Of a stretch of DNA of 64,000 nucleotides, positions 31,626 to 42,766 are shown in pieces. How positions within the stretch are numbered: position 1 is the stretch's first letter; every line of letters starts with the position of its first letter. A model generated the notes under the pieces. The model was not told the origin of the DNA. It saw only the letters and a list, made by a program, of their open reading frames with translations, and made no database searches. The stretch is from Crotalaria pallida (taxonomy: Eukaryota > Streptophyta > Magnoliopsida > Fabales > Fabaceae). Made by a program: the position numbers and the translations under genes. The stretch spans positions 16,014,001 to 16,078,000 of the forward strand of contig CM075655.1 in assembly GCA_037953625.1 (NCBI GenBank), in the 5' to 3' direction.

Positions 31626-33846
31626 GGAGGTCCTTAGTTCATTTCCCTTCCACCAAGTTCATTTCCTTTCTTCCAACACAAAACACAACTCTAAGAGCCC
31701 ATCCAACTCTTAGAGAACGAAAAAGAAAAAGAGAGAGAGAGAGAAAGAGAGAGGAGGCCGTGAGGCTTAGGAAGAGGAAGAAGGAGGTTTCAAGCTAGAT
31801 CAAAGGTGTACTTTGAAGATCAAGAGTGTTAGGACTAGAAGATCAACCCTTTCTTTGGTAGGTGACTTGAAGATCAAGAGGAAGATTGTAATAGTTTAGG
31901 TTTTCCTTTTTAGTTTATAGATCTCTCTTCTTTTCTTCTTTGCATGTTTAATTTTTATGATTGAAAGATGAGTTTGTATGTTGTTCTTCCTTGATCATGG
32001 ACTTTTAAAGACTAAAAATGATTTGTAATATGTGTAGCCCTATGCTTGATGATTCGGTTAAGGATTTCTTAATGGATCTTGATGTTTTTCTAACAAAACC
32101 TTAAAGATCTAAAGAAAGTTGAAATTTTTGTGAAGTCTAGAATAAATTCCTTTGCATGTTAAATTTCTTGCTTGAAAATCGCGATCTATGTGTGTTTGTG
32201 TGATTATTTGACAAGCAAATGCATGATCTAAGCTTGATTAGTAATAAAGTAAAGATCTTTGGCCTTGCATGTTGAATCTTTTTGCTAAACCGTGGCTAAT
32301 GAGGTATTTTCATGATTATTTGATGAGTAAATGTATGATTTAAACATGATTAGTGATAAAGTTCAAGTCTTTAGTTTTGCATGATTGGTTTAATAGTGAT
32401 TTTTTTTTATCTAAGTGTGTGCATGTGATGATCTTTGTATGATGAGTGAAAAGTTGAAATCTTTGGTTTTGCATGTTAAATTCAAGAGAAAAGATCATGT
32501 TTTTCTTTTTATGTATGACATGGTTTTGAAGAAAAATTAAAGAAGCAAACTTTAAAATGATTTTTGAGTGTAAACATGATTTGATTAAGTATTTGATTGT
32601 GTGCATGTGATATTTTTATGAAGCCTATTCAGCTATGTTTGAAAAGAAATAGGATCCATGTTTTTATTTTGAGAAAAGTGGATGCATCTGTGTTTTAAAG
32701 TTAGATTTAATGATTTCTTGAACATGCATGTTATTTTCATAAAGTTAAAATAAGATCTTTATTTTTGGTTTAAGAAAAAGTAATGAACTTGAGCTTATTT
32801 TGTGCATGTTAGAAATGTTTGAGCAAAATCTTGTCTTGATGATGTTCTTGCATGTTGATGTGAGTAAATGGTGTAGTTTGTTGCTTTGAAAAGTAGTTTT
32901 GAAAGCCTACATGTCTTGATTTGATTTTGTGACTCTTGCATGTTGAAAAATGAATAAAGACTTTGTCCTTGTTAATGATGAAATTCGGCCAACATAGGAA
33001 AAGGTAGAGGGCTATGTTTGCTTATCATTTAGAATGCATGCATGATCAAACTATTTTTAATATAAGAGCTTTAAAAGTGTATGTATGAAATAATCAAGTT
33101 TTACAAGGAAAATAAAATAAGACTTTGAAGTAGTTTATGACTCAAATTGTTGCTTTGATTTTTGTTAAGAAAATGAATTGAAAATTGTTAATCTTCCTTT
33201 TGGATGCTCTCGGTTTTTTTAGCCCAAGATAAAGAAAATGATTTCATGTTTTTATATCTTTATTTGTGCATTAAATCCTTGCAATATTATACCTATGTAG
33301 AATTCGTCCAATGCATGCTTAATTAGTTGGAAAGATTTTCTTCACGAAATGACCTTTGATAGTGGCTATATTCCTAGGTACATGATGCTATGTGATGTGT
33401 GTTTCCTTGAATCTTTTTGGTTTTAGAAATAAAAGTGAATGAGTTGATTTAGCTATGTAAAAAGAAATTTTCATGATGTTGATTCAATAATTTCAAGGTT
33501 TAATATTTATGTGTGATTAGAAATTATTGACCATGGTAAATCGGTCCTTAGTGAATTAGTCACAAGTGTCACACCCTCTCTTCATATAGTAATTCATTGT
33601 GATAATTATATACTTTATATGGACTTGCGTTCAATAAAGAAGTAATGAAAATACTCCCTTTATCATCAATATATGTATATGATGAAAATAAAATTGTAAT
33701 AGCATAAGTTGGGTTTTCATTTTCCAAAAACATCCCAACTCGCCTTTGTTATTTTTCTCGTTAGAATTAAACCACATGATTATCAGAGTAAGCGGAATTG
33801 GAATAAAATAGTGACCTTGATTTGATAACCCACATTACACGTCATT

Positions 33847-33878
<32 letters not shown>

Positions 33879-34134
33879 ACTAACCATATCATAATATGAA
33901 AGTACCACATACATCAAGGTCAAAGTCGAGATAGCAGAAGTTTACAAAATACAAGTCCATAATATGTAATCAAAAGATAAGACCACCTCACTGAGATCTC
34001 TCAAAAATATGTACAATATATGTGTAGAGCAAAATATAAAAATCCCAGCAGTGGTCCAATGATCCTCCTCCATAGCATAAGTCTCCAGAGTCTCCAGCAG
34101 CTGCTCCACATGTCCCATATCCTAACCATCTATA

Positions 34135-34620
34135 CTATGCATTTCCTGGTGGATCCCCAACTCCCCACTGGCTCCCAGTGGAGTGCTCGACTGGCTCGCC
34201 CTCACTCTCATCCTCCTCAGGATCCTCCTCTACCTCGTCCGACTGAGTGGGTGCCCTACCACTGGGAACTGGGTCAGCTGAAGGAGTCCCATGAACCAGA
34301 CTCATCGGACTAGGTATATGAGTCTCCTCACGGATCACTCAATAAGCAGAGGGGTGAGATCTAGTAGCAGCTCTAAAACGAAAGGAATGGAATCGACGAG
34401 CTGGTCGAGTCGGGGGTGGTCCATGATAAGTATAAAAAGGAGGTACATGCAAAGTATAGATAATAGGGATGCGAAATCTACGAGGACGGACACGAGCTAG
34501 AGGGTTAGGGTGATATAGAGTCACCTCCACCTCACCCTCAAACGTGGCTCTGTGGTCCTCGTAGTACCACACTCCACTAGGGAGTGGGCGCAACTCGATG
34601 CAAGCTAGATAGCGAGCCAT
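34135..34620 (-). pseudogene. LTR-encoded ORF of family B/C, 3' LTR copy
   Basis: ATG at 34620 follows ATTGTAG-GTG, an acceptor-like site. About 161 codons run to TAG at 34135, with one internal TGA (near 34339) where the other LTR has CGA. Conserved parts: ELRPLPSGVW, EDHRA, EGEVEVT, HPNP, RVRPRR, YTLHVPP, TRPARR, an acidic EVEEDPEEDESEGE and the end STGSQWG. LTR B carries a homologous frame with the same ends. There is no transmembrane or enzyme motif. The basic, proline-rich first half and acidic tail suggest a nucleic-acid or chromatin-associated protein, but this is a guess. Confidence 0.65.
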
Positions 34621-34826
34621 CACCTACAATGGGCATAAGGGGTAAGCAATATAACCCACATAATCCAATAAGAATAAATAAAGAAAGTAACAATCACATG
34701 TACCAAGTATTCAGATGCATATACAAATGAGCAAGCATGGTTCATTTAGGATAATTCCATTGTTTATGTGTCATGATGCATGCCTCCCATTTCCATTGTT
34801 TATTGAACTTTCAATCCAGTAATTCG

Positions 34827-34930
34827 GATACATGACCAACATGTATTGTGAAACTGCTCGGATAGTGTGCACACAACGTCACCAAGACGTAACAGCATTC
34901 CCAAATGCTGCCCACATTACCAAAATGTGT
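34827..34930 (-). other. Four short hairpins in gypsy-C LTR
   Basis: Plus-strand view: ATACATG/CATGTAT around ACCAA, ACGTC/GACGT around ACCAA, CAGCATT/AATGCTG around CCCA, CACATT/AATGTG around ACCAA. The stems differ in sequence but three loops are the same. They lie 200-300 bases before the ORF acceptor on the minus strand. The 5' LTR copy (42606-42712) has single changes in two stems. Confidence 0.5.
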
Positions 34931-35187
34931 CATCGAACCAGTAACCACCGAATTAATTATCCATCTCCTTTCTCCATGCATGTATGCACATAAAATTTAT
35001 CCATTAAGATTAACCAATAATCTTGTTATGTGCATCCAATATTATTCCCTCAGTGAATTACAATGTTGTTAATAATTCCCCCATTCTTTTATTGGAACAT
35101 GATACTTTCCTCATAAGCATAGTTGATTTTTAATTGACACTACTTTAGGTATAAAAAAAATTATTTTTCTGTCCCTGGTCCAAAAGA

Positions 35188-35403
35188 CTCGAGTGAACTT
35201 TCCTGGACTCGAGTGTTCCTAAAATACTCGAGTGTTCTTCATGAGTACTCGAGTGTTCTTCGTTTTCCGGAAATACATTCTTAAATTCATCAAAATACTC
35301 GAGTGTTCTTCATGAGTACTCGAGTGTTCTTCGTTTTCCAGAAATACATTTTTTCCAAAATGGTCGAAACACTCGAGTATCGTCCTTAATACTCGAGTAT
35401 TTT
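35188..35403. repeat. ACTCGAGT cluster of gypsy-C LTR
   Basis: Eight copies of the palindrome ACTCGAGT, two of them within an imperfect direct repeat of about 70 bp (35225-35340). The 5' LTR holds the same cluster at 48757-48968 with one copy mutated to ACTCTAGT. Confidence 0.85.
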
Positions 35404-36141
35404 CAGACAGATAACACTGTGAATTGTGTTTTAACATACCATTTCCAATTATAGTCAATTCCCATCCAAAACAAGGATCAACAGAGCTTATATTATACAT
35501 ATTAAACATGTTCCAATATAGAATTAACAACATTTTACACTGAATCACAGAATATCAGCAATTATGCATAAAATCCATTTTTCCACAACTCAACACACCA
35601 ATTTCAATTCCAGACACATTTAGCACCATCACAGCTTTCGTACAGCTTACATGCAACATAATAAACTTGTCCAACACAAACTTTGAACACAAAGGGACCT
35701 CCAAGCCTTGATCCTATTTCCAACTATGCCCATAGAGTCTTTTGTTGACTCTCAACCTAAATTCACATGTTTTAAACTTATTCTAGTGAATTAAAAGCTT
35801 CACCCTTACCTCTAGGCCGTGGATTAACAAAGAGATTGCAGAGAAGTTGGCTAGAAATGCTAAATCTCAAAAACCCTTTGCATGCAACCATATTTGAATA
35901 GGGCACCAAGACCAGGGGATTTGACATGCAAAAACGTTTTAGAAATTAGGGAAAATGGTTAAGATTGGTTCTCTGCAACATCAACCAAAGGTAGGAATAG
36001 ATTCTAGGGTCATAGGTTTCACAAACTTACCAAAATTCAAGTTTGAAGTCAGCTCCAGACCTCAGCTTTTGAGTTTGACATCAAAAACCTCCAATCTTTC
36101 GGGCTCCAATTCTTCCTCTACACGAACTCTCAGCTCTCACT

Positions 36142-36149
36142 CTATATAT
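36142..36149 (-). promoter_or_regulatory. TATA box of gypsy-C LTR
   Basis: Minus strand GATATATAGAGTGAGAG followed by a leader-like stretch and, 330 bases on, the GAG-GTAAGG donor. The same sequence is at 49712-49719 in the 5' LTR, where it would drive element transcription. Confidence 0.5.
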
Positions 36150-36800
36150 CTTTGTAAAGCTCAAGACGTGAGCTTCACAATGGTGTATAACACTCAGCCT
36201 TACACTAAGAAATGAGAAGGATTGAAGGAGATGAATTTCAGAACCCTAACTCTTGAATTCTTGGAGCAATTCGACCAAATGGTCGATTTTCGTCAACAAT
36301 CACGCTTTTGTTGCATGAATCGTTGATCATGCAGGGCGACACGAAGCCCATTATCAGTTCCTTGGTTGATTTCGTGTCAAAGATTTAGAATCGTTGAGTG
36401 TTGACTCATCAAATGCACTCACGAGTTATCCACTGACTCGATTACTCGAGTGTTTCTAGGAATACTCGAGTATTCTTGTCAATTTTTCAAAAATATTTAT
36501 TTTAATACCCTTCCCTCCAAAATCTTCCTAATATTGCTTCTAGGTCCTCAATCAGGGATTAATATGTAAAAACAATATTTTTATATAGTATATATTATCA
36601 AAATACTCTTCCACCTCGTCCGAGTACCAAAACTAACACATAATTAATCTAAATTAATTATAAAGTAAATAATTATGATAATAGAAAAATAACTATAAAA
36701 TAACCTTTCATAATTAAAATTTTCATTAAATCAGGGGATGAAAATTTGGGGTGTTACACTACTCCCCCACTTAACAGGAATTTCGTCCCCGAAATTCAAC

Positions 36801-38302
36801 TTATAAAAATAACTCAGGATAATCCTTATGTATTCGATCCTCTAATTCCCATGTTCTCTCATATACATTTCCACTTTGCCGCACGACTTTGACTAACGGA
36901 ATCTCCTTTCCTCTAAGCTGTTTGATTCTCCTATCTTCTACTTTAACTGGGTCAGCCTTAAAGGTTAGGTTTTCTCGTAGGGTTAAGTCATCCAGACGAA
37001 TCCGAAGAATCGTGGTTGGATCGTGCACAAACTTTTTCAATTGAGACACATGAAAAACATTGTGCAGGTTGGCTAAAGATGGCGGGAGAGCTATTTGATA
37101 AGCTATCGGTCCTACTCGCTTAAGGATTTGGTAGGGACTTATAAACTTAGGTGAAAGCTTCTGAGGTTTCATCGCTCTACTCACACCCTTTAGCGGTACA
37201 ATCCTGAGAAACACATGGTCGCCTTCTGCAAATTCTAATGGTCTTCTTCTTCGATCAGCATAACTTTTCTGACAACTATCAACAACCCTGATCTTTTCTT
37301 GAATCATTCTGATCTTTTTGTTTGTCTGATGCACCACATCCGGACCAAGACGTAAATTCCCCCCAATTGAAACCAACATAGTGGGGTTTGGCACTTTCTT
37401 CCATACAACGCCTCGAACGGTGCCATACCGATACTTGCATGATATCCATTGTTGTATGTGAATTCTGCGAGTGGTAGAATCTGATCCCAACTTCCTCGTT
37501 CTTCCAACACACAAGCTCGCAAAATGTCTTCCAAAGTTTGGATGGTCCTTTCGGTCTGTCCATCTGTTTGGGGGTGATATGTTGAACTCATCTTAAGCCT
37601 CGTTCCTAGAGCTTGATGCAGGCTTGACCAAAATCTTGACATGAACCTCGGATCACGATCAGAAATAATACTGGATGGCACTCCATGCAATCGTACCACT
37701 TCCCGGATATAAAGTTGGGTAAGCTTTTCCAAAGAATAGCGCATATTCACCGGAATGAAATGCGCCGACTTAGTAAGACGATCCACAATTACCCAGATTG
37801 CATCATGGTTTGCAACTGTCTTTGGCAATCCAGTCACAAAATCCATGGAAATGCTATCCCACTTCCATTGTGGAATATCCAGGGGTTGCAACATTCCTCC
37901 AGGTTTCTGATGTTCCACCTTGACTTTCTGACAGATGAAACATGACGCTACATAATCTGCCACGTCCTTCTTAAGGCCCGACCACCAAAACATGCCTTTC
38001 AAATCCCGGTACATCTTTATCGATCCCGGATGCATGCTCATCTGACTCTTATGTGCCTCATCCAAAATCAACCTTCTAATCTCCGAGTTCTTCGGTATGC
38101 AAATTCTTGTTTTGAAACGAAGAATTCCATCCGGCCCTTCTGAGAAATTTGGCTTTTTTCCTCCTTTCATCAACTTCCTCTTTTCTATTAATTCTTCATC
38201 TTCATGTTGCAATTCTCGAATTTGAGCCAAGAATTCGCTAGAAATTTGCAACATACCCATCTTAATATGGTTTGGTTCCACTTGCATCACCAAACTTAAA
38301 TC
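36801..38302 (-). pseudogene. pol: gypsy-C integrase and chromodomain, frameshifted
   Basis: Continues the frame of the preceding part after an in-frame TGA (38303-38305). Integrase zinc finger (CFICQKVKVEHQ), catalytic Asp in MDFVTGLP, Asp in SDRDPRFMSRF and Glu in QTDGQTERT are intact. Near 37359-37364 a run of six G on the minus strand has replaced GGGGGAG, losing one base; the protein resumes in another phase as NLRLGPDVVHQ. The chromodomain with TWELEDRIHKDYPELF ends at 36801. Not translatable as one protein. Confidence 0.9.
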
Positions 38303-41143
38303 TCATAACTTTTCAATCAAAGCTGCTTCTTTAATCATCATGGAACTTGCATAAATCGCTTTACGACTCAAAGCGTTTGCTACAACATTAGCCTTACCAG
38401 AATGGTAATGAAGCTCAAAGTCGTAATCTTTTAAAAATTCCATCCACCGACGCTGCCTCATATTTAACTCCTTCTGATCAAACAAATACTTCAAAATCTT
38501 ATGGTCACTAAACACCCGGAATGTAGTGCCATAGAGATAATGCCTCCATATCTTCAGTGCAAAGACTATCGCAGCAAGTTCCAAATCATGGGTGGGGTAG
38601 TTTACCTCGTGAACTTTCAATTGATGAGATGCATACGCCACAACCTTTCCTTCTTGCATTAGAACACTCCCAAGCCCTTGTCCGGATGCATTACAGTACA
38701 CTTCATACTCCTTTTGAGGGTAAGGTAAAATTAACACTGGTGAGGATGTTAGTCTTTCCTTAAGCATCAGAAAACTCTTCTCACACTTCTCATCCCATAT
38801 GAATGGTTGATCCTTCCGAGTCAGCTTGGTGATGGGTAATGCAATCTTTGAAAATCCCTCAATGAACCTTCTATAATAACAAGCCAATCCTAAGAAACTT
38901 CGGACTTCAGTGACTGTCTTTGGTTGAACCCACTGCAAAACCGATTCAACTTTAGCTGGGTCAACTGCTATGCCACCTTCTGAAATCACATGCCCCAAAA
39001 CTTGAACTTCCTTCAACCAAAACTCGCACTTAGAGATTTTTGCGTAGAGCTGCTTCTCCTTCAGAATCTTCAGTACTATCTGAAGGTGTTCGGCATGTTC
39101 TTCCGGATTCTTAGAATATATCAGGATATCATCAATGAAAACTACCACGAATGAATCCAGATATGGTCTAAAAATCCGATTCATGTAGTCCATGAAAATG
39201 GCTGGTGCATTTGTCAATCCGAATGGCATTACAACATACTCATAATGTCCGTATCGAGATCGGAATGCAGTCTTATGGATATCTTCCTCCTTGATTCTGA
39301 TCTGATGATACCCAGATCTCAGATCAATCTTGGAAAATACTGAAGCTCCTCTTACTTGATCCATGAGATCATCAATCCTTGGCAAAGGATACTTGTTCTT
39401 TATGGTCACTTTATTCAGCTGTCTATAATCCACACACATTCTAAGGCTTCCATCCTTCTTCTTGACAAACAACACCGGAGCGCCCCATGGAGATACACTT
39501 GGTCTGATAAGCTGTTTCTGCAGCAATTCCTCTATCTGTTTCTTCAATTCGACCATCTCGGGTGGTGCCATTCTATAAGGGGCAATAGAAATGGGACCAG
39601 TTCCTGGGATCAACTCGATTCCAAACTCAATCTCCCTCTTGGGTGGTAATCCCGGCATTTCCTCAGGGAATAATACCTCAGGAAATTCTCGAACAATCGG
39701 AATCTCCTTCACAGACTTTTCTCCTTCCTCCGGTTCAACAGCAGAGACTAAGCAGAGATACTTCTCTGAGATTGAGTCCTTGAATAAAATTGCCTTCTTG
39801 TCGCAGTCAATAACAACATGATTATTAATCATCCAGTCCATGCCCAAAATCACATCCAATTGGGACAAAGGTAGGCAGATCAAATCTAACTGGGAGACTC
39901 GGCCTAATACCTTAATTCTACAATTAAGGCACACCTTTGAAGCAATCACGGGAAAATTAGTAGGGGTCTCTACCCTAAGACAATAGGGTGATTCAGACAC
40001 GGACAACTTTAAATGATTCACACATTCAAAGGAAACAAATGAATGAGTGGCTCCTGAATCGAATAAAATTCTACAAGGTTGGTCGTTGAGCAAATAAGTA
40101 CCTTGCACGAGTCCCGGAGTCTGATTCGCTGCAGCACCACTAAGGGTGAAAACTCGACCTTGGGTCATCGGCTTGTCCATAGATCCTCTTGGAGTGTTCT
40201 TGGGTGGTTCCTTGCAATCGCGATAAAAATGACCAGGTTTCCTGCAGTTAAAACATCCACTGTGAGACCAACAGAATTTTCCGAAGTGATGACGCCCGCA
40301 CTTCTCACAATAAGGAGAATTATTGTAAGAGGTGTTTCGATCACCAGACATCTTGCCCTTTCCCCGATTCGTATGGGAATAAGGACCTTTGTGACGGTGG
40401 TCATGCCCTTTCCGCCGCTGTGGTCCATATCCCTGATGTTCCTTCTTTCCCTCCACAATCTGGACTGTCTCCGCCTTTTTATCATCCTCATACATTCTAC
40501 ACATATCAACCAGCATAGGAAAACTTTGAATCTTTTGATAACTGAACACCGACTTTAATTCAGGTCGCAGTCCTCCTTCAAACTTGATACACTTACTCCT
40601 TTCATCAGGATTCATCTGATAGTAAGGAGAGTATTTCATTAATTCTTCAAATTTTGCAGCATACTCACCCACACTCATGCTGCCTTGTTTGAGTTGTAAA
40701 AACTCCACCTCTTTCTTCCTCCTTAAGTCATCAGGAAAGTACTTCTTGAGAAATTCCTCCATGAATACTTCCCAGGTTACCTCTCTTCCTTCATGAGCCA
40801 GTAACTGGGCAGTATGATTCCACCAATGTTCCGCTTTGCCTTCCAGCATGAAAACAGCATAAACTATCCTCTGGGCGTCGGAGCATTCCAAAGTTCTAAA
40901 GATCTTGTCCATCTCCAGGATCCACTTATTAGCTTCTTCAGGTTTAAACCCACCGGCGAACTTCGAGGGATTGCAATTCCTGAAATCCGACAAAGTTTTG
41001 GCCTCCGTAGCCGCTGCACCCACTGGAGGTGGATTAACGGGCTGAGATTGATGTTGCTAATGCTGATTCTGCGGCATATTCTCTAATACTGTAGTGATCC
41101 TTTCCAGCAGATCGTTCGTATGATTTCTATAACGTGACGCCAT
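38303..41143 (-). pseudogene. gag-pol: gypsy-C gag, protease, reverse transcriptase, RNase H with two stops
   Basis: Starts at ATG 41143 (MASRYRNHT). An amber stop at 41057-41059, where CAG is expected in a Gln-rich run, separates the first 28 codons; the frame is then open to TGA 38303-38305. Domains: gag core (WILEMDKIF, EHWWN), zinc knuckle CFNCRKPGHFYRDC near 40240, protease LFDSGATHSF near 40060, reverse transcriptase FIDDILIYS near 39120, RNase H near 38690. In RNase H the catalytic Asp of YCDAS is Asn (YCNAS), which should abolish activity. The terminal TGA looks like a CGA to TGA change (EKFRDL expected, EKL-stop-DL seen). Confidence 0.92.
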
Positions 41144-41327
41144 AGTGAGCCTGCACTATGGACCTAGACCGTTAAAGATCTATCTAAACCATTGAAATCT
41201 AACTAGTTCTATTGTAAACAATCATTAATAGAACTCAAGCTATGTGAAATAAATCAAATAGCTAAAAAACTTTACCCAGCTGTAGCATCTTCTGGTAGAT
41301 TATACTTGAGAGGATCAAGAAGCAAGA

Positions 41328-41346
41328 CCATTATGCTCTAATACCA
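41328..41346 (-). other. Primer binding site of gypsy-C
   Basis: The minus strand reads TGGTATTAGAGCATAATGG six bases after the 5' LTR end at 41353. It matches initiator tRNA-Met except one T for C in TGGTATCAGAGC. Confidence 0.8.
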
Positions 41347-41638
41347 TAAAAGTGTCACACCCTCTCTTCATATAGTAATTCATTGTGATAATTATATACT
41401 TTATATGGACTTGCGTTCAAAAAAGAAGTAATGAAAATACTCCCTTTATCATCAATATATGTATATGATGAAAATAAATTGTAATAACATAAGTTGGGTT
41501 TTCATTTTCCAAAAACATCCCAACTCGCCTTTGTTATTTTTCTCGTTAGAATTAAACCACATGATTATCGGAGTAAGCGGAATTGGAATAAAATAGTGAC
41601 CTTGATTTGATAACCCACATTACACGTCATTTATATAA

Positions 41639-41672
<34 letters not shown>

Positions 41673-41927
41673 CTAACCATATCATAATATGAAAGTACCA
41701 CATACATCAAGGTCAAAGTCGAGATAGAAGAAGTTTACAAAATACAAGTCCATAATATGTAATCAAAAGATAAGACCACCTCACTGAGATCTCTCAAAAA
41801 TATATACAATATAAGTGTAGAGCAAAATATAAAAATCCCAGCAGTGGTCCAATGATCCTCCTCCATAGCATAAGTCTCCAGAGTCTCCAGCAGCTGCTCC
41901 ACATGTCCCACATCCTAACCATCTATA

Positions 41928-42401
41928 CTATGCATTTCCTGGTGGATCCCCAACTCCCCACTGGCTCCCAGTGGAGTGCTCGACTGGCTCGCCCTCACTC
42001 TCATCCTCCTCTACCTAGTCCGACTGAGTGGGTGCCCTACCACTGGGCACTGGGCCAGCTGAAGGAGTCCCATGAACCGGACTCATCGGACTAGGTATAG
42101 GAGTCTCCTCACGGATCACTCGAGAAGCAGAGGGGTGAGATCTAGTAGCAGCTCTAAAACAAAAGGAATGGAATTGACGAGCTGGTCGAGTCAGGGGTGG
42201 TCCATGATAAGTATAAAGAGGGGGTACATGCAAAGTATAGATAATAGGGATGCGAAACCTACGAGGACGGACACGAGGCAGAGGGTTAGGGTGAAATAGA
42301 GTCACCTCCACCTCACCCTCAAACATGGCTCTGTGGTCCTCGTAGTACCACACTCCACTAGGGAGTGGGCGCAACTCGATGCAAGCTAGATAGCCAGCCA
42401 T
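41928..42401 (-). pseudogene. LTR-encoded ORF of family B/C, 5' LTR copy
   Basis: ATG at 42401; same protein as the copy at 34135-34620. The internal TGA of that copy is CGA here, but this copy has its own stop, TAG at 42015-42017, where the other has GAG, and a three-codon deletion in the acidic tail (one DPE-like unit lost). The conserved end STGSQWG is still present beyond the stop. The two stops are independent, so the ORF was open when the element inserted. Confidence 0.65.
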
Positions 42402-42766
42402 CATCTACAATGGGCATAAGGGGTAAGCAATATAACCCACTTAATCGAATAAGAATAAATAAAGCAAGTAACAATCACAAGTAACAAGTATTCAGATGCA
42501 TATACAAATGAGCAAGCACGGTTCCTTTAGGATAATTCCATTGTTTATGTGTCATGATGCATGCCTCCCATTTCCATTGTTTATTGAATGTTCAATCCAG
42601 TAATTTGTATACATGACCAACATGTATTGTGAAACTGCTCGGACAGTGTGCACACAATGTCACCAAGACGTAACAACATTCCCAAATGCTGCCCACATTA
42701 CCAAAATGTGTCATCGAGCCAGTTACCACCGAATTAATTATCCATCTCCTTTCTCCATGCATGTAT

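Larger units (their letters stand above)
33567..36758 (-). repeat. 3' LTR of gypsy-C (3.2 kb)
   Basis: Contains a (TA)n tract (33851-33878), the LTR-encoded ORF, hairpins with ACCAA loops (34827-34930), ACTCGAGT clusters (35188-35403, 36441-36473), a GAG-GTAAGG donor on the minus strand at 35809 and a TATA box at 36142-36149. The polypurine tract AGTGGGGGAGTAG lies at 36759-36771. It has a single TGTAT at 34981-34985 where the 5' LTR has its insertion. Confidence 0.92.

Noticed and set aside
40079..40558. Plus-strand frames of 159 and 90 residues (40079-40558, 40814-41086)
   Set aside because: Antisense shadows of gypsy-C gag.
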